From assembly GCA_017501255.1 (NCBI GenBank), contig JAFVXE010000011.1, forward strand, positions 38,389 to 102,388: a DNA stretch of 64,000 nt, read 5' to 3'. Positions 7,074-16,235 of this stretch are shown piece by piece. The DNA is from Clostridia bacterium (GTDB lineage: Bacteria; Bacillota; Clostridia; Christensenellales; Aristaeellaceae). Position numbers and translations under genes: made by a program. The number at the start of each line of letters is the position of its first letter. Positions within the stretch are counted from its first letter, which is position 1. A model generated the notes under the pieces. The model saw only the letters and a list, made by a program, of their open reading frames with translations, did no database searches and was not told where the DNA came from.

Positions 7074-9044
7074 TTACAGGTTGATCCACTCACGTACATC
7101 CCGCTTGGACTGTTCCCACGGCACATCGGTGATATCGTCGCAGACGCAGTAGCGGCAGAATGGCGTAGCGTTGCTGAGGAATTCGAATACCTCGTCAGCG
7201 CTGGTAGCCTTATATACATCCAGCGAATCCATGGGATGAAGCTTGAAGAACTCCTCGGGGCCGTCCGGATTGTCTTCCTTCAGCTTGCGGTTCAGGTTGC
7301 GGATATAGGCGGCAGAGGGGCAGCGATACAGCTTGCCCTGACGCATCTGGGTATTGTCACCGTGGGGGCAGAGCATATGATTGGTGTACATAATGCGCTG
7401 GCCAAAGGGATCCAGACCCTTGCGATAGAAAGTTTCGATCTTGCTGGCGCCAGTGAAGCAGAAGGCGCGCACGCCCTTGTTTTTGGCGTATTCCACCAGT
7501 TCCACATAATCCAGATTGACCGGATAGGCAGAGAACTGCAGCACCACATCCTGCTCCTTCAGGGTCTGCCAGAAGGAATCAGGCATTTTCTTCACCAACA
7601 GACCATTGCTGACCACATCAATGAAGGTTTCCGGGAAGATAGCACGGGCAGCCACAACGAACTTCTCCACATCGGGATGCAGCAAAGGTTCGCCGCCCAA
7701 CAGATGCAGGTTCAGCAGCTTATCGCCAATCAACTCACGCAGGCGGGTCAGGTCAGCTTTGAACACTTCCAGATCAGTAAATTCCTTCTCTGCCAGAGGG
7801 GCATAGGTGGAGCAGCATTTGCAGTTCAGATTGCAGTGCTCGGTCAAATGATAGTCCAGCTTCAGCAGGCAGTTGCGCTTCTGGCTCATCTGCATTGCAA
7901 TATCCAGACGATGGAAGGCCGCCGCCGTATTGGCAGAAGGCTGCGGAAGAATCTTGCGAAGTTTGCTTTTCAGACCCATGGAAATACCTCCCGAATGTTT
8001 TTTTCTCTTGGTTGCTGTATAATCGCCATCATGATTGTTCAGTTGATACTTATCAAGATGATCTGTATAGGCATTTACATAAACACTTGATCGTCCATCC
8101 GGCGGATTATGCCGTTCCCGCAGGAAATCTTCATAGTTTCTGTCCCATCCCATCACTTTGCTGACAAGGCCATAGCCAAGACGCTGGACAGAAAACCGGA
8201 ACCCACCCAGATAGAGCTGCATGAGACCCATTTTGATATAGTCCCATTTGGTGCGTTGTTGACGCTTGATGTGCATTTCATTCCAGTAACTCAGTTCATC
8301 AAACCAACCTCGTTTTTCAAAGTCCACCTTGATGTTTTCTTTCTCAAACAGCGGCTCTACATCCTCACGCACCCACTTGCCACGCACACATCCCCAGGAC
8401 ATACCGGGCTTTCTGCCATAGTCAAACAGTACGTTCTTGTTTTCCTGATAGAAGTAGAACTTTTTCTTGCAATAGTCGGTTTTGCGGGTGGCGTAGGTTT
8501 CCCAGCCCCAGGGATCGGCTCCCCGCTTCCAGTACTTGCGCATATCCTTGACCCGCCAGATCGCTGCCTGCAAATTCAGACGGTAATGGCAGATGGGATA
8601 CAGTTCCTGAAAGCCTTCAAACTCCTCGCTGGGAATCCCCGGCTGCTCCATGCAGGAAAAGTTGAAGCAGGTAATGTCCTTATGGGTACGGATGGCATCT
8701 ACATAATACTCCAGCTTGGACTGATCCACCTTGGAACGGAAGAAGAAATCTTCCAGCATAATGAAAACAAATTCTGTCTTGATCTTATTCAGATGACGGA
8801 TCATCCGTGTGCCATAGGAAACCTTGGGACGATTCTTGAACATCTCAAAGCACTGAATGTCCCAGCCTTCCCGCTGATAGACCTTGCTTTCGGTATTGAG
8901 AATAAAGGGATAATTCTTTGCTTCCGGCCAATACCGTTCCAGCAGGGTAAAGAACGGATCCCATAAATCCTCATATGCGTCGCAACTGCACAGCATAATG
9001 GTGAAATCCGCATTCTCATACCGGGATGACGCCCGTTCGCGCAT
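7074..9044 (-). CDS. Glycosyltransferase-like domain fused to a radical SAM domain
   Basis: 656 residues in one frame. Residues 1-320 resemble uncharacterised sugar-locus proteins with a LEDFFF acid motif, as in GT-A-like glycosyltransferases. Residues 356-656 form a radical SAM enzyme with the 4Fe-4S motif C-NLN-C-KC-C near residue 405, the LLGGEPLLHPD strand, and further cysteines at the C-terminus (CRYCVC) of a possible auxiliary cluster site. A good ribosome binding site (GGGAGG) precedes an internal ATG at 7979, so the radical SAM half (301 residues) may also be made alone. The position among glycosyltransferases suggests it modifies a sugar or its carrier. The exact reaction is unknown. 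Confidence 0.75.
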   Translation of the reverse strand: MRERASSRYENADFTIMLCSCDAYEDLWDPFFTLLERYWPEAKNYPFILNTESKVYQREGWDIQCFEMFKNRPKVSYGTRMIRHLNKIKTEFVFIMLEDFFFRSKVDQSKLEYYVDAIRTHKDITCFNFSCMEQPGIPSEEFEGFQELYPICHYRLNLQAAIWRVKDMRKYWKRGADPWGWETYATRKTDYCKKKFYFYQENKNVLFDYGRKPGMSWGCVRGKWVREDVEPLFEKENIKVDFEKRGWFDELSYWNEMHIKRQQRTKWDYIKMGLMQLYLGGFRFSVQRLGYGLVSKVMGWDRNYEDFLRERHNPPDGRSSVYVNAYTDHLDKYQLNNHDGDYTATKRKKHSGGISMGLKSKLRKILPQPSANTAAAFHRLDIAMQMSQKRNCLLKLDYHLTEHCNLNCKCCSTYAPLAEKEFTDLEVFKADLTRLRELIGDKLLNLHLLGGEPLLHPDVEKFVVAARAIFPETFIDVVSNGLLVKKMPDSFWQTLKEQDVVLQFSAYPVNLDYVELVEYAKNKGVRAFCFTGASKIETFYRKGLDPFGQRIMYTNHMLCPHGDNTQMRQGKLYRCPSAAYIRNLNRKLKEDNPDGPEEFFKLHPMDSLDVYKATSADEVFEFLSNATPFCRYCVCDDITDVPWEQSKRDVREWINL

Positions 9045-9064
9045 GGTGTTCTCTCCTCAAAGCA

Positions 9065-10612
9065 TTACGCTTGCTTTTTCTTGATAAACCTGCCAACCAC
9101 AAGATCCAGAATATTCTTCAGCTGAGGATTACGAAGATTCATAAGCAGGAATACCAGATTGGTGACTGCCACCGTGATAACCGCCAGCAGAATTAGCCCA
9201 AACAGATTGCTTTGCCAGTTCCAGACCAGCGGCACAAGAACAAATTGCAAAATGGCATAGGCTACCAATGCTTCCACAATGGTTACCAATGCAAGGCGAT
9301 AGTAGCTGAAATTCTTCTCGCCAAACACTTCACGCCAGATCACATAGGGACGGCCATACATAATAGTGGTACCGATGATCGTACCCGCAAACACACCGGG
9401 CAGACCAAACAGACGCACCAGAATGATGGATGCCACCAGATTGCCGAAGAAAGCCGCAATGGTCAGCCCCAAGTCTTCCTGATACAGACCTCTGGCATCC
9501 CGCAGGATGGTGACAGCCTCCAACAATCCATTATATAATACATTAAAGAACAACAAAAAACAAGTCAGGTCATCCAACACCCGGATTTCGCCAAAAGTCA
9601 TCGCCACAAAAGGCGGTACCAGAATCACAAAACCGGCAAAAAAGTTCAGATACAGCCATGCGCTGAAAAAACTGTACAGATTGAAAGACTCAATTTGCTT
9701 TTCCCGGCTTTCGATCGCTGTCAGATTGCCAAGACTGGGCAGCATTCCCATAGAGAATGCAGACAGCGCCATGGATCCGATTTTTTTAATGGACAGATAA
9801 TTGGATACATACCCCCATTGCACCACATCCACCATGGTGGACACGATAATGCTGTCCGTCTGGGAAATGCCCAGATTGGCAAGGCGAACCGCAAAGAGAG
9901 ACTTGGTTTTCTGAAAAAATTGCTTTCTGCTGGCTGCATCCAGCGGTTTGGGGTTGACTAGCTTTGTTTGCGGATAATGGGTCATAATGTAATGATTCGT
10001 CCAGAACACTTTGACCACATTGAGCAGCAAGTCGGTCAGCAGATACGCCAAAAAGTTGCGTGTCACGATGGTGACCACAATCTGCAGCACAATGGAAACG
10101 ACCGATGTGATGATGCTGATATGGGAAACCTGATAGGCTTTCTGAGCAGCCGTCAAGTAAGCTGTACGGTAGGAAAAGAAATAAGACAGGATGTTCTGGG
10201 CCAAGAACACCAGATAGTACATCCAAAGGTTGGGAATGGGTTCCTGAACCTTGATCAGATTCAGAAAGGGCAAAAAGCCGAGACCCACAACCGATACCAT
10301 AACAATAATGGCAATATTGAATTTTCGGTACAGCGCCAGCAGGGACTGAGCTTTTTCATGATCCTCTTCAGCGATGGGCTTATAGAGGAAATACGAAATA
10401 GCAGAAAAAATGCCCATTTCTGCAAAGGAGAACAACAGAACCACATCGCCAAACAGACTGTTCACACCCAGCAGAGCATCGCCGAAATAGATAATGAAAA
10501 TGTAGCGGGATAAAAAGCGCAAAATGGAAGGCAGCACATTGTTGATCAAGCCCAGCGAGCTGTTCTTGATCACATTGCCCAGCCGTCCTCCCATGGCGGA
10601 CTGTTTAGCCAT
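9065..10612 (-). CDS. Wzx-like polysaccharide flippase (MOP superfamily)
   Basis: 515 residues, almost entirely hydrophobic with about 12-14 predicted helices. It has the N-terminal pattern of the polysaccharide transporter branch of the MOP superfamily (RFLSRYIFIIYFGDALLGVN). It would flip lipid-linked repeat units across the membrane. The start overlaps the GT2 stop by 8 bases. A second flippase lies at 24514-26049, so two repeat units, or two glycans, may be exported. Confidence 0.88.
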   Translation of the reverse strand: MAKQSAMGGRLGNVIKNSSLGLINNVLPSILRFLSRYIFIIYFGDALLGVNSLFGDVVLLFSFAEMGIFSAISYFLYKPIAEEDHEKAQSLLALYRKFNIAIIVMVSVVGLGFLPFLNLIKVQEPIPNLWMYYLVFLAQNILSYFFSYRTAYLTAAQKAYQVSHISIITSVVSIVLQIVVTIVTRNFLAYLLTDLLLNVVKVFWTNHYIMTHYPQTKLVNPKPLDAASRKQFFQKTKSLFAVRLANLGISQTDSIIVSTMVDVVQWGYVSNYLSIKKIGSMALSAFSMGMLPSLGNLTAIESREKQIESFNLYSFFSAWLYLNFFAGFVILVPPFVAMTFGEIRVLDDLTCFLLFFNVLYNGLLEAVTILRDARGLYQEDLGLTIAAFFGNLVASIILVRLFGLPGVFAGTIIGTTIMYGRPYVIWREVFGEKNFSYYRLALVTIVEALVAYAILQFVLVPLVWNWQSNLFGLILLAVITVAVTNLVFLLMNLRNPQLKNILDLVVGRFIKKKQA

Positions 10613-11672
10613 GATGGATCACCTGATTCAATCGGTTTTTCTGAGTCGCCAGCCAGATCACCAGCTGCACCAATCCCGGTTTACGGGCTTTCAACAGGCG
10701 CTGGAACAAAAGCGACGTCTGATTATCAGAACGGATCACATCCCTGTGAAGGGCAGACTGCCACGGTTCTTCTTCCAGGAAAGCCCGCACAATCTCCTTG
10801 CGTTCCGCCTTGGTGGTGTGACGGTTGGGCTTGGTTTCGTTGTAGAGAATATCGTAAATGAAACACGCCTCAAGACGAGCCAAACCTTCCTCAATGGCTT
10901 CCTCCGCCTGCGGGCGGCGCTTCATGGTGCGCAGATGGTTAAGCAGGGTTACTTCGTTGTTATAGAAGTCCTTCCAGTAGTTGTGCTGCATGGAGCCATC
11001 CACCTGGCGGTAATAGATCAGCCGTTCATCCGGCAGGGTGACAATACATTCCGCTTGGGCGACAACAGCATAGGTTGCCATCAGATCCTCGCCCAGCGTT
11101 ACATTGGTGGCCATGGTCTCGTAGACATCTGCCAGAATGGAACGCCTATAGAGCTTACTCCAGACAGAGTGAACCAATCCTTCCCAATGTTCCTTGCGGT
11201 TGGCAAACCAAATGGGATAGAATTCTTTTTCCAGCCTCTCTCCCTTGAAAACACCGGCGGGAAAATCCCAGACAAAGGGAACCGTTTTACCGCTGCTCCA
11301 ATAGGAATAAAAGCTGCAACAAACCAAGTCCGCTTCGTTTTCTGCGGCGGCGTTATAGAGGGTTTCAAACATCTGAGGGGCAGCAAAGTCATCCGCATCC
11401 ACAAAACCCACATAGGGAGCGGTAGCTGCATTCACGCCGGCAATACGGGCAGAGATCAAGCCGCCGTTGGGCTTATGAACCACCTTGACCCGTGCATCTT
11501 TGGCAGCGTAGCCGTCACAGAGCGCAGGGCATCCATCAGGGCTGCCATCATCCACCAGCACAATCTCAATATCTTCCAGCGTTTGTGCAAACAGGCTGTC
11601 CACACATTCGGGCAGATACTTCTCCACATTGTAAATGGGTACCACAACGCTGACTTTGGGCTGAAAACTCAT
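10605..11672 (-). CDS. Family 2 glycosyltransferase
   Basis: 355 residues. It opens with VSVVVPIYNVEKYL and LVDDGSPDGC, and has the metal-binding DADDF near residue 92, all hallmarks of GT-A family 2. It transfers a sugar from an NDP-sugar to the growing lipid-linked oligosaccharide on the cytoplasmic face. The C-terminal 100 residues are the variable helical tail. It lies between a GT4 and the flippase in an unbroken operon. Confidence 0.9.
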   Translation of the reverse strand: MSFQPKVSVVVPIYNVEKYLPECVDSLFAQTLEDIEIVLVDDGSPDGCPALCDGYAAKDARVKVVHKPNGGLISARIAGVNAATAPYVGFVDADDFAAPQMFETLYNAAAENEADLVCCSFYSYWSSGKTVPFVWDFPAGVFKGERLEKEFYPIWFANRKEHWEGLVHSVWSKLYRRSILADVYETMATNVTLGEDLMATYAVVAQAECIVTLPDERLIYYRQVDGSMQHNYWKDFYNNEVTLLNHLRTMKRRPQAEEAIEEGLARLEACFIYDILYNETKPNRHTTKAERKEIVRAFLEEEPWQSALHRDVIRSDNQTSLLFQRLLKARKPGLVQLVIWLATQKNRLNQVIHHG

Positions 11673-11688
11673 GGTGTTCCCTCTTTCC

Positions 11689-12915
11689 TCAAAGCTGCCC
11701 CAGCAGCTCCATCAACTTTTCTGCATTGGCTTCGGCATCAAACTGTTTGCGCCAGCTTTCCAATGCGCATTCGCTCATCCGGTTTCTTTGCGCTGCATCC
11801 AGCGTGCTGTAGCGCACAATGGCCTGTGCCACCTCTGCTGCTTCCGGGTTGGCAGATAACAGGAAGCCATTCTCCCCATCCTGTAACATCTCCGGGATAC
11901 CGCCTACAGCGGTTGCAATAACAGGCATACCCATGGCATAAGCCTCCATCATGGATACAGGCAGACCTTCTGTTTCCGAAGTGGTTATGAACAGCTGAGC
12001 GCCGATCTGCTGATACAGCTGTGGCAGCTGTGTATTTTTTACATAACCATGGAAGGTATAGCGTACAGAGGAATGGTCTGCCAATTGTTCTGCTGCCATT
12101 TCTTCAAGGGCACTGCTCAATTCGCCATTGCCAAAGTGATGCCAATGAATGGAAAATCCCTCCGGCAAAGCAGCCAAACCCTCGATGATCCGATGTACCC
12201 GCTTGATGGGAATGAGTGCAGAACAGCTGACCAACTGAATGGTTTCGCCATCCGCCTTTTTCACGCTGGGCAACGAACGGCAACCCACATAGGAAACCCT
12301 TGCCTTGGCTTCCCACTGTTTCCCCCACATCTCCAGAAAAAACCGCTTGCCCAGCTGACTGACAAAAAGAAGTATATCGCTCTTTTCAGCGACGAAGGGC
12401 TGAAGAGGTTCCCAGTTCTCAGCCGTTTGTTCAGGATACAGGTCAACACCGTGGAAGCGGCATACCACCTTCAATTCCGGAAATTCTTTTTTCAGCCGGA
12501 GTACGGCAGTGGTTGCCTGCACACACCAATAGGTATAGACAATCTGAATCTGTTTCTCCTCAATGAGATTGCGAAGCAGCGCTGTAATCTGTTCTGCCCG
12601 CCTGCTGTATGCCAGAATTCGTCCGGCACGCTTGGGAAACAGCGAAAGCCCGTCCTGAAAAGCTTTCCAGATATCCTGCCGCACTTCCCTGTGGCGCAGT
12701 TGCCCAAGAAGCCCTGCAGGCGTAAGGCTTCCTCCCCAGTCATAGCGGCGATGATCCACATTTTCTTCCACAGGATACAAAAGAGGTTCCATCTCACCAA
12801 AGGAAAGCACCGTCAAATGAAAATGCCGACTCAGCATCTTGTATTCCGTCGGCAAAAAGCCCCGTTCGCTCTCCCCATAGGGAAAACCCTGGGTAATGAG
12901 CAGGACATTCTTCAT
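11689..12915 (-). CDS. Family 4 glycosyltransferase
   Basis: 408 residues with a GT-B fold. The C-terminal half has the E-x7-E signature (ETEGLPVSMMEAY) followed by GMPVIATAVGGIPEML. Start 12915 is chosen because AGGAGG lies 9 bases upstream and the protein then opens with MKNVLLITQGFPYG, the normal GT4 N-terminus. Retaining transfer of a sugar to the glycan intermediate is expected; donor and acceptor are unknown. Confidence 0.9.
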   Translation of the reverse strand: MKNVLLITQGFPYGESERGFLPTEYKMLSRHFHLTVLSFGEMEPLLYPVEENVDHRRYDWGGSLTPAGLLGQLRHREVRQDIWKAFQDGLSLFPKRAGRILAYSRRAEQITALLRNLIEEKQIQIVYTYWCVQATTAVLRLKKEFPELKVVCRFHGVDLYPEQTAENWEPLQPFVAEKSDILLFVSQLGKRFFLEMWGKQWEAKARVSYVGCRSLPSVKKADGETIQLVSCSALIPIKRVHRIIEGLAALPEGFSIHWHHFGNGELSSALEEMAAEQLADHSSVRYTFHGYVKNTQLPQLYQQIGAQLFITTSETEGLPVSMMEAYAMGMPVIATAVGGIPEMLQDGENGFLLSANPEAAEVAQAIVRYSTLDAAQRNRMSECALESWRKQFDAEANAEKLMELLGQL

Positions 12916-12941
12916 ATCTTCCGCCCTCCTTTTCTTGAGAT

Positions 12942-14813
12942 TCAGGCGCAAACGTCAAAAATCTTCATCCAGCGGCCCACACGGAGCAAACGTGCAAGCA
13001 ACCATTCATCATTGCCCATCTTGGCCGGGGCATTGGCGTGGGTGCGGCACCATTCCAGTACAGCTTCCTTGTCCACATAGTCCGACAAAGCATCGCAGGC
13101 ATCTGCAAGGCACTGCGTAACCAATTCAGGATTCTCATAGAACCACTGGAATTCAGGGCTCATAAAGCCCATCTTGCCATAGCGGTTGGTAATCTTCTCC
13201 GGCATATCTTCACGCACGGCATCACGCATCACCCGTTTGGTAACGCCATCCCAAAGCTTATGCGTCAATGGCATCTGGAACATGGCTTCCACCAGATCCT
13301 TATCCAGAAATGGTGCACGGGTTTCCACGGAGAATGCCATACTGGTACGGTCCAGGGCGTGCAGAATTCTTGGCATTTCAGCAAACATATAGGCCTTGAT
13401 GACTTTTTCCGTACTGGCGGAAGTATACAGATTCCGGGCACGGTAAACCTCCGGATGATTCAGAGAGGCTTTCTTCATATAGCGTCCGGCAGCATAATCC
13501 TTGCGGTGAATCCGGATCAAATCCCGCAGACGGGTAGGCAGGAGGAAATCCGTCGCCGTCACTTGCAACAGATGTTTGAGAGAGACATGGTCATGGGGTT
13601 CCCGAACAGTTTTGTATGCTTTCAGCTGGGAAGCAAACGCCCCGAACCTGCCGCTGAACAAAAGTTCCAGAAACAGCGCTTCAAAGAAGTTGGTATAGCC
13701 CGCCAGCTGCTCATCTGCGCCTTCTCCCACAAGCATGACCGTCATGCCCAGTTCGTGGGCTTTCTGGTACACAAACCGGCCTGCCATGTTGGTATAGGGC
13801 TCGTCCTCGTGCCAGATTTCCCGATCCAGCTCGTCCAAGTTCAGCGAAGGATCCGGCCATACCTTATATGCCTCTGCATCCACATGGCGGATCACTTCAT
13901 CGATATATTCCTGCTCATCAAATTTCTTTTCCTCAAAGCAGGAAGAGAGGGTACGGACTTTCTGATCCTCGGGAAGGGTTTTGCTGATGGTGCAGACAAT
14001 GGCGCTGCTGTCCAGACCGCCGGAAAGGGTGGAGCCAACCGGCACATCGCTGCGCAAACGCAGACTGACCGCCTGGTGGAACAGCTTCTGAAACTTCTCC
14101 ACATTTTCTTCATAAGAAGCCGCCGTTCTGGCATTCTTTTTCAATTCATACCAGCGGCTGATGGTGAAAGTATGCGTCTTGAGGGAATAGCGCATATTGC
14201 AACCGCCGGGCAGCTGCATCACCTCTGCAAAACAGGTCTGTTCGCTGTAGTCCAGATCCCCCGTGTTGAGGAAAGCAAGCAGCACGCCGATATTGGCTTT
14301 CACCGGCTTTGGCATCTGCGTCCAGATTTCCTTAATCTCGCTGCCAAAACAGAATGCATCCTCCGTATTCCAATAATACAGCGGCTTTACGCCAAAACGG
14401 TCACGGCTGAAAAACAGGATTTCTTGCTGGCGGTCATAAATGGCAAAAGCCCACATACCGTTGAAACGCTCCACGCAAGCCTCTCCCCAGCGATCATAGG
14501 CGGCAAGGATCACCTCAGTATCTGTGCGGGTATTGAAAGTGCAGCCAAGCGCTTCCAATTCCTGACGCAATTCGGGATGATTATACACCTCGCCATTGTA
14601 AACGATGGTATAACGATCCTCATAATGCATAGGCATATTGCCTTCCGGCCGCAGATCAAAAATAGCCAGTCTGCGGTGTCCCAGCGCAACTGCACCGTCT
14701 GTATACAGGCCTTCTCCATCCGGGCCTCTGTGGGCAATGGTATCCAGCATCGCCTGAACAGCATCAGGATTCGCTTGTCCTTTTTTATGAATCATTCCGG
14801 CAATTCCGCACAT
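12942..14813 (-). CDS. asnB: Asparagine synthase (glutamine-hydrolysing)
   Basis: 623 residues. It begins MCGIAGM, giving the N-terminal Cys nucleophile of the class II glutaminase after Met removal, followed by the PP-loop synthetase domain with SGGLDSSA near residue 262. Start 14813 is preferred over 14819 because the glutaminase needs Cys at position 2. Within glycan loci AsnB homologues commonly amidate sugar carboxylates such as uronic acids, so this one may modify the glycan and not make asparagine; that is inference from context. Confidence 0.9.
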   Translation of the reverse strand: MCGIAGMIHKKGQANPDAVQAMLDTIAHRGPDGEGLYTDGAVALGHRRLAIFDLRPEGNMPMHYEDRYTIVYNGEVYNHPELRQELEALGCTFNTRTDTEVILAAYDRWGEACVERFNGMWAFAIYDRQQEILFFSRDRFGVKPLYYWNTEDAFCFGSEIKEIWTQMPKPVKANIGVLLAFLNTGDLDYSEQTCFAEVMQLPGGCNMRYSLKTHTFTISRWYELKKNARTAASYEENVEKFQKLFHQAVSLRLRSDVPVGSTLSGGLDSSAIVCTISKTLPEDQKVRTLSSCFEEKKFDEQEYIDEVIRHVDAEAYKVWPDPSLNLDELDREIWHEDEPYTNMAGRFVYQKAHELGMTVMLVGEGADEQLAGYTNFFEALFLELLFSGRFGAFASQLKAYKTVREPHDHVSLKHLLQVTATDFLLPTRLRDLIRIHRKDYAAGRYMKKASLNHPEVYRARNLYTSASTEKVIKAYMFAEMPRILHALDRTSMAFSVETRAPFLDKDLVEAMFQMPLTHKLWDGVTKRVMRDAVREDMPEKITNRYGKMGFMSPEFQWFYENPELVTQCLADACDALSDYVDKEAVLEWCRTHANAPAKMGNDEWLLARLLRVGRWMKIFDVCA

Positions 14814-14840
14814 AGCCATTCCCCTCTTCGTTTTCTACAC

Positions 14841-16217
14841 TCAAACTTGCATACACCATTTGCTGGCACATTGGATATCTGCTGTGATCACTGCGCCACA
14901 CAGAAGCATCATCATCATATCATATACATTGGCCGATACCGCAGGATAGGTTTCCATCAGCGTGCAGGCGCTCATCAGCACGGGCGCTGCTGCAAGCACA
15001 CGCATCCAGCCGGCGGTGTGCTTTCCAAAGAAAAGCCTTGCCGCTGCGAAATACATTCGCAGAAAAACAGCTGCCATCATCAACAGGCCGGGAATGCCCG
15101 CCTGCAAAAGCACTTCCAGCCAGGCATTGTGCATATGATACTCCGGTCGCCCCAACAACTGTCCCGGAATACGTGCAATTACGCCGTCGGTGGAACCAAT
15201 AAGCAGCGTAATGGGCCGATCCTTCAAATATTGCAGACCTGCCTGCCAGATTTCCGTACGCATGGAGAACGTTCCAATGCCATCCGTATAGCTGCGCTGC
15301 CAGATGTGCTGGTTGTTGTAGGTCAGCTGTGTTTCAACCGGCTGCTCCTGTATTTGTTCCGTTACCTGTGCAGTCTTTTGCTCAACAGGTGCAGGATTCA
15401 CCGCTTTGGGCAGCATCTGCGGGATACCGGTCATCATCACCCACAGGGAACCGGCAAAAATCACTGCCAATACAACCAGTCCGGCTCCCCAGCGGAGCAG
15501 TGTATGTTTTTTTGTCAAAACAACCAGAGAAAAGCCGCCAAGGGCCAGCGCTGCCAAAGTGATGGTGGTACGGGATACGGTCAGACTGATGGCAAAGCAA
15601 ATCGGCAAAAGCAGCAGCAGACAGAGAATCCTTTTGTACCATCTGTTGCTGCGCAAAGCAAGCACCATCCAGCACAGCAAGCCCATCACCAGCATACAGC
15701 CGATTTCGTTGGGATGCTTATTGAAGGCATACAGACGATAGAAAGTGATACCAATGGTGCCTTCAGCGAACGGAAGTTGGATCAGACGATCCCGCAGGCA
15801 GGCATAGCAACTAATCGCTGCCATCGCCAGCGTATACAGCGCAAACACCAGTAAAAAGGCCGGCAACCACTTCTCCCAGTTTTCCGAAATAACCGGGAAC
15901 AGGCAAAGCCCCAGACCGAATGCCAGTGCAATGCCATAGACATAACGCAGGTTAAGCTGCAGATAGGTGTCGCCGTTGATTACATTACACACCAGTGTCC
16001 AAAGGGACATCGCCAAACCGATCCAGATCACAGGCGTGGCTTTTTTCGGAACACTGATGGTCAAAAGCAGCAATGCCGCCACTGTCAGCGGCCATAGAAT
16101 AGCATATACCAGCAGCCTTTCCCGCTCCGGCATAGCCATCATGACCAACGAAATGCAAAGCATTGCCAGTGAAAGGCAGCTAAGCATCCGGCGTCTTCCC
16201 ATACCTTCCTCACCCAT
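14841..16217 (-). CDS. O-antigen ligase/polymerase-like membrane protein (first of two)
   Basis: 458 residues with about a dozen hydrophobic helices and a large central hydrophilic loop (about residues 270-340). The loop is followed by an HNAWLEVLLQAGIPGL motif typical of the Wzy/WaaL O-antigen ligase superfamily (HN..L..L...G). It would polymerise repeat units or attach glycan to an acceptor outside the membrane. AAGGAGG lies 9 bases before the start. A second protein of the same type is encoded immediately upstream. Confidence 0.85.
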   Translation of the reverse strand: MGEEGMGRRRMLSCLSLAMLCISLVMMAMPERERLLVYAILWPLTVAALLLLTISVPKKATPVIWIGLAMSLWTLVCNVINGDTYLQLNLRYVYGIALAFGLGLCLFPVISENWEKWLPAFLLVFALYTLAMAAISCYACLRDRLIQLPFAEGTIGITFYRLYAFNKHPNEIGCMLVMGLLCWMVLALRSNRWYKRILCLLLLLPICFAISLTVSRTTITLAALALGGFSLVVLTKKHTLLRWGAGLVVLAVIFAGSLWVMMTGIPQMLPKAVNPAPVEQKTAQVTEQIQEQPVETQLTYNNQHIWQRSYTDGIGTFSMRTEIWQAGLQYLKDRPITLLIGSTDGVIARIPGQLLGRPEYHMHNAWLEVLLQAGIPGLLMMAAVFLRMYFAAARLFFGKHTAGWMRVLAAAPVLMSACTLMETYPAVSANVYDMMMMLLCGAVITADIQCASKWCMQV

Positions 16218-16235
16218 ACGTAACTTCCTCCTTGA

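Noticed and set aside
13038..15854. 938-codon plus-strand open frame
   Set aside because: It runs antisense across both asnB and a ligase-like gene, which are clear families; its protein is His/Gln-rich with no domain.
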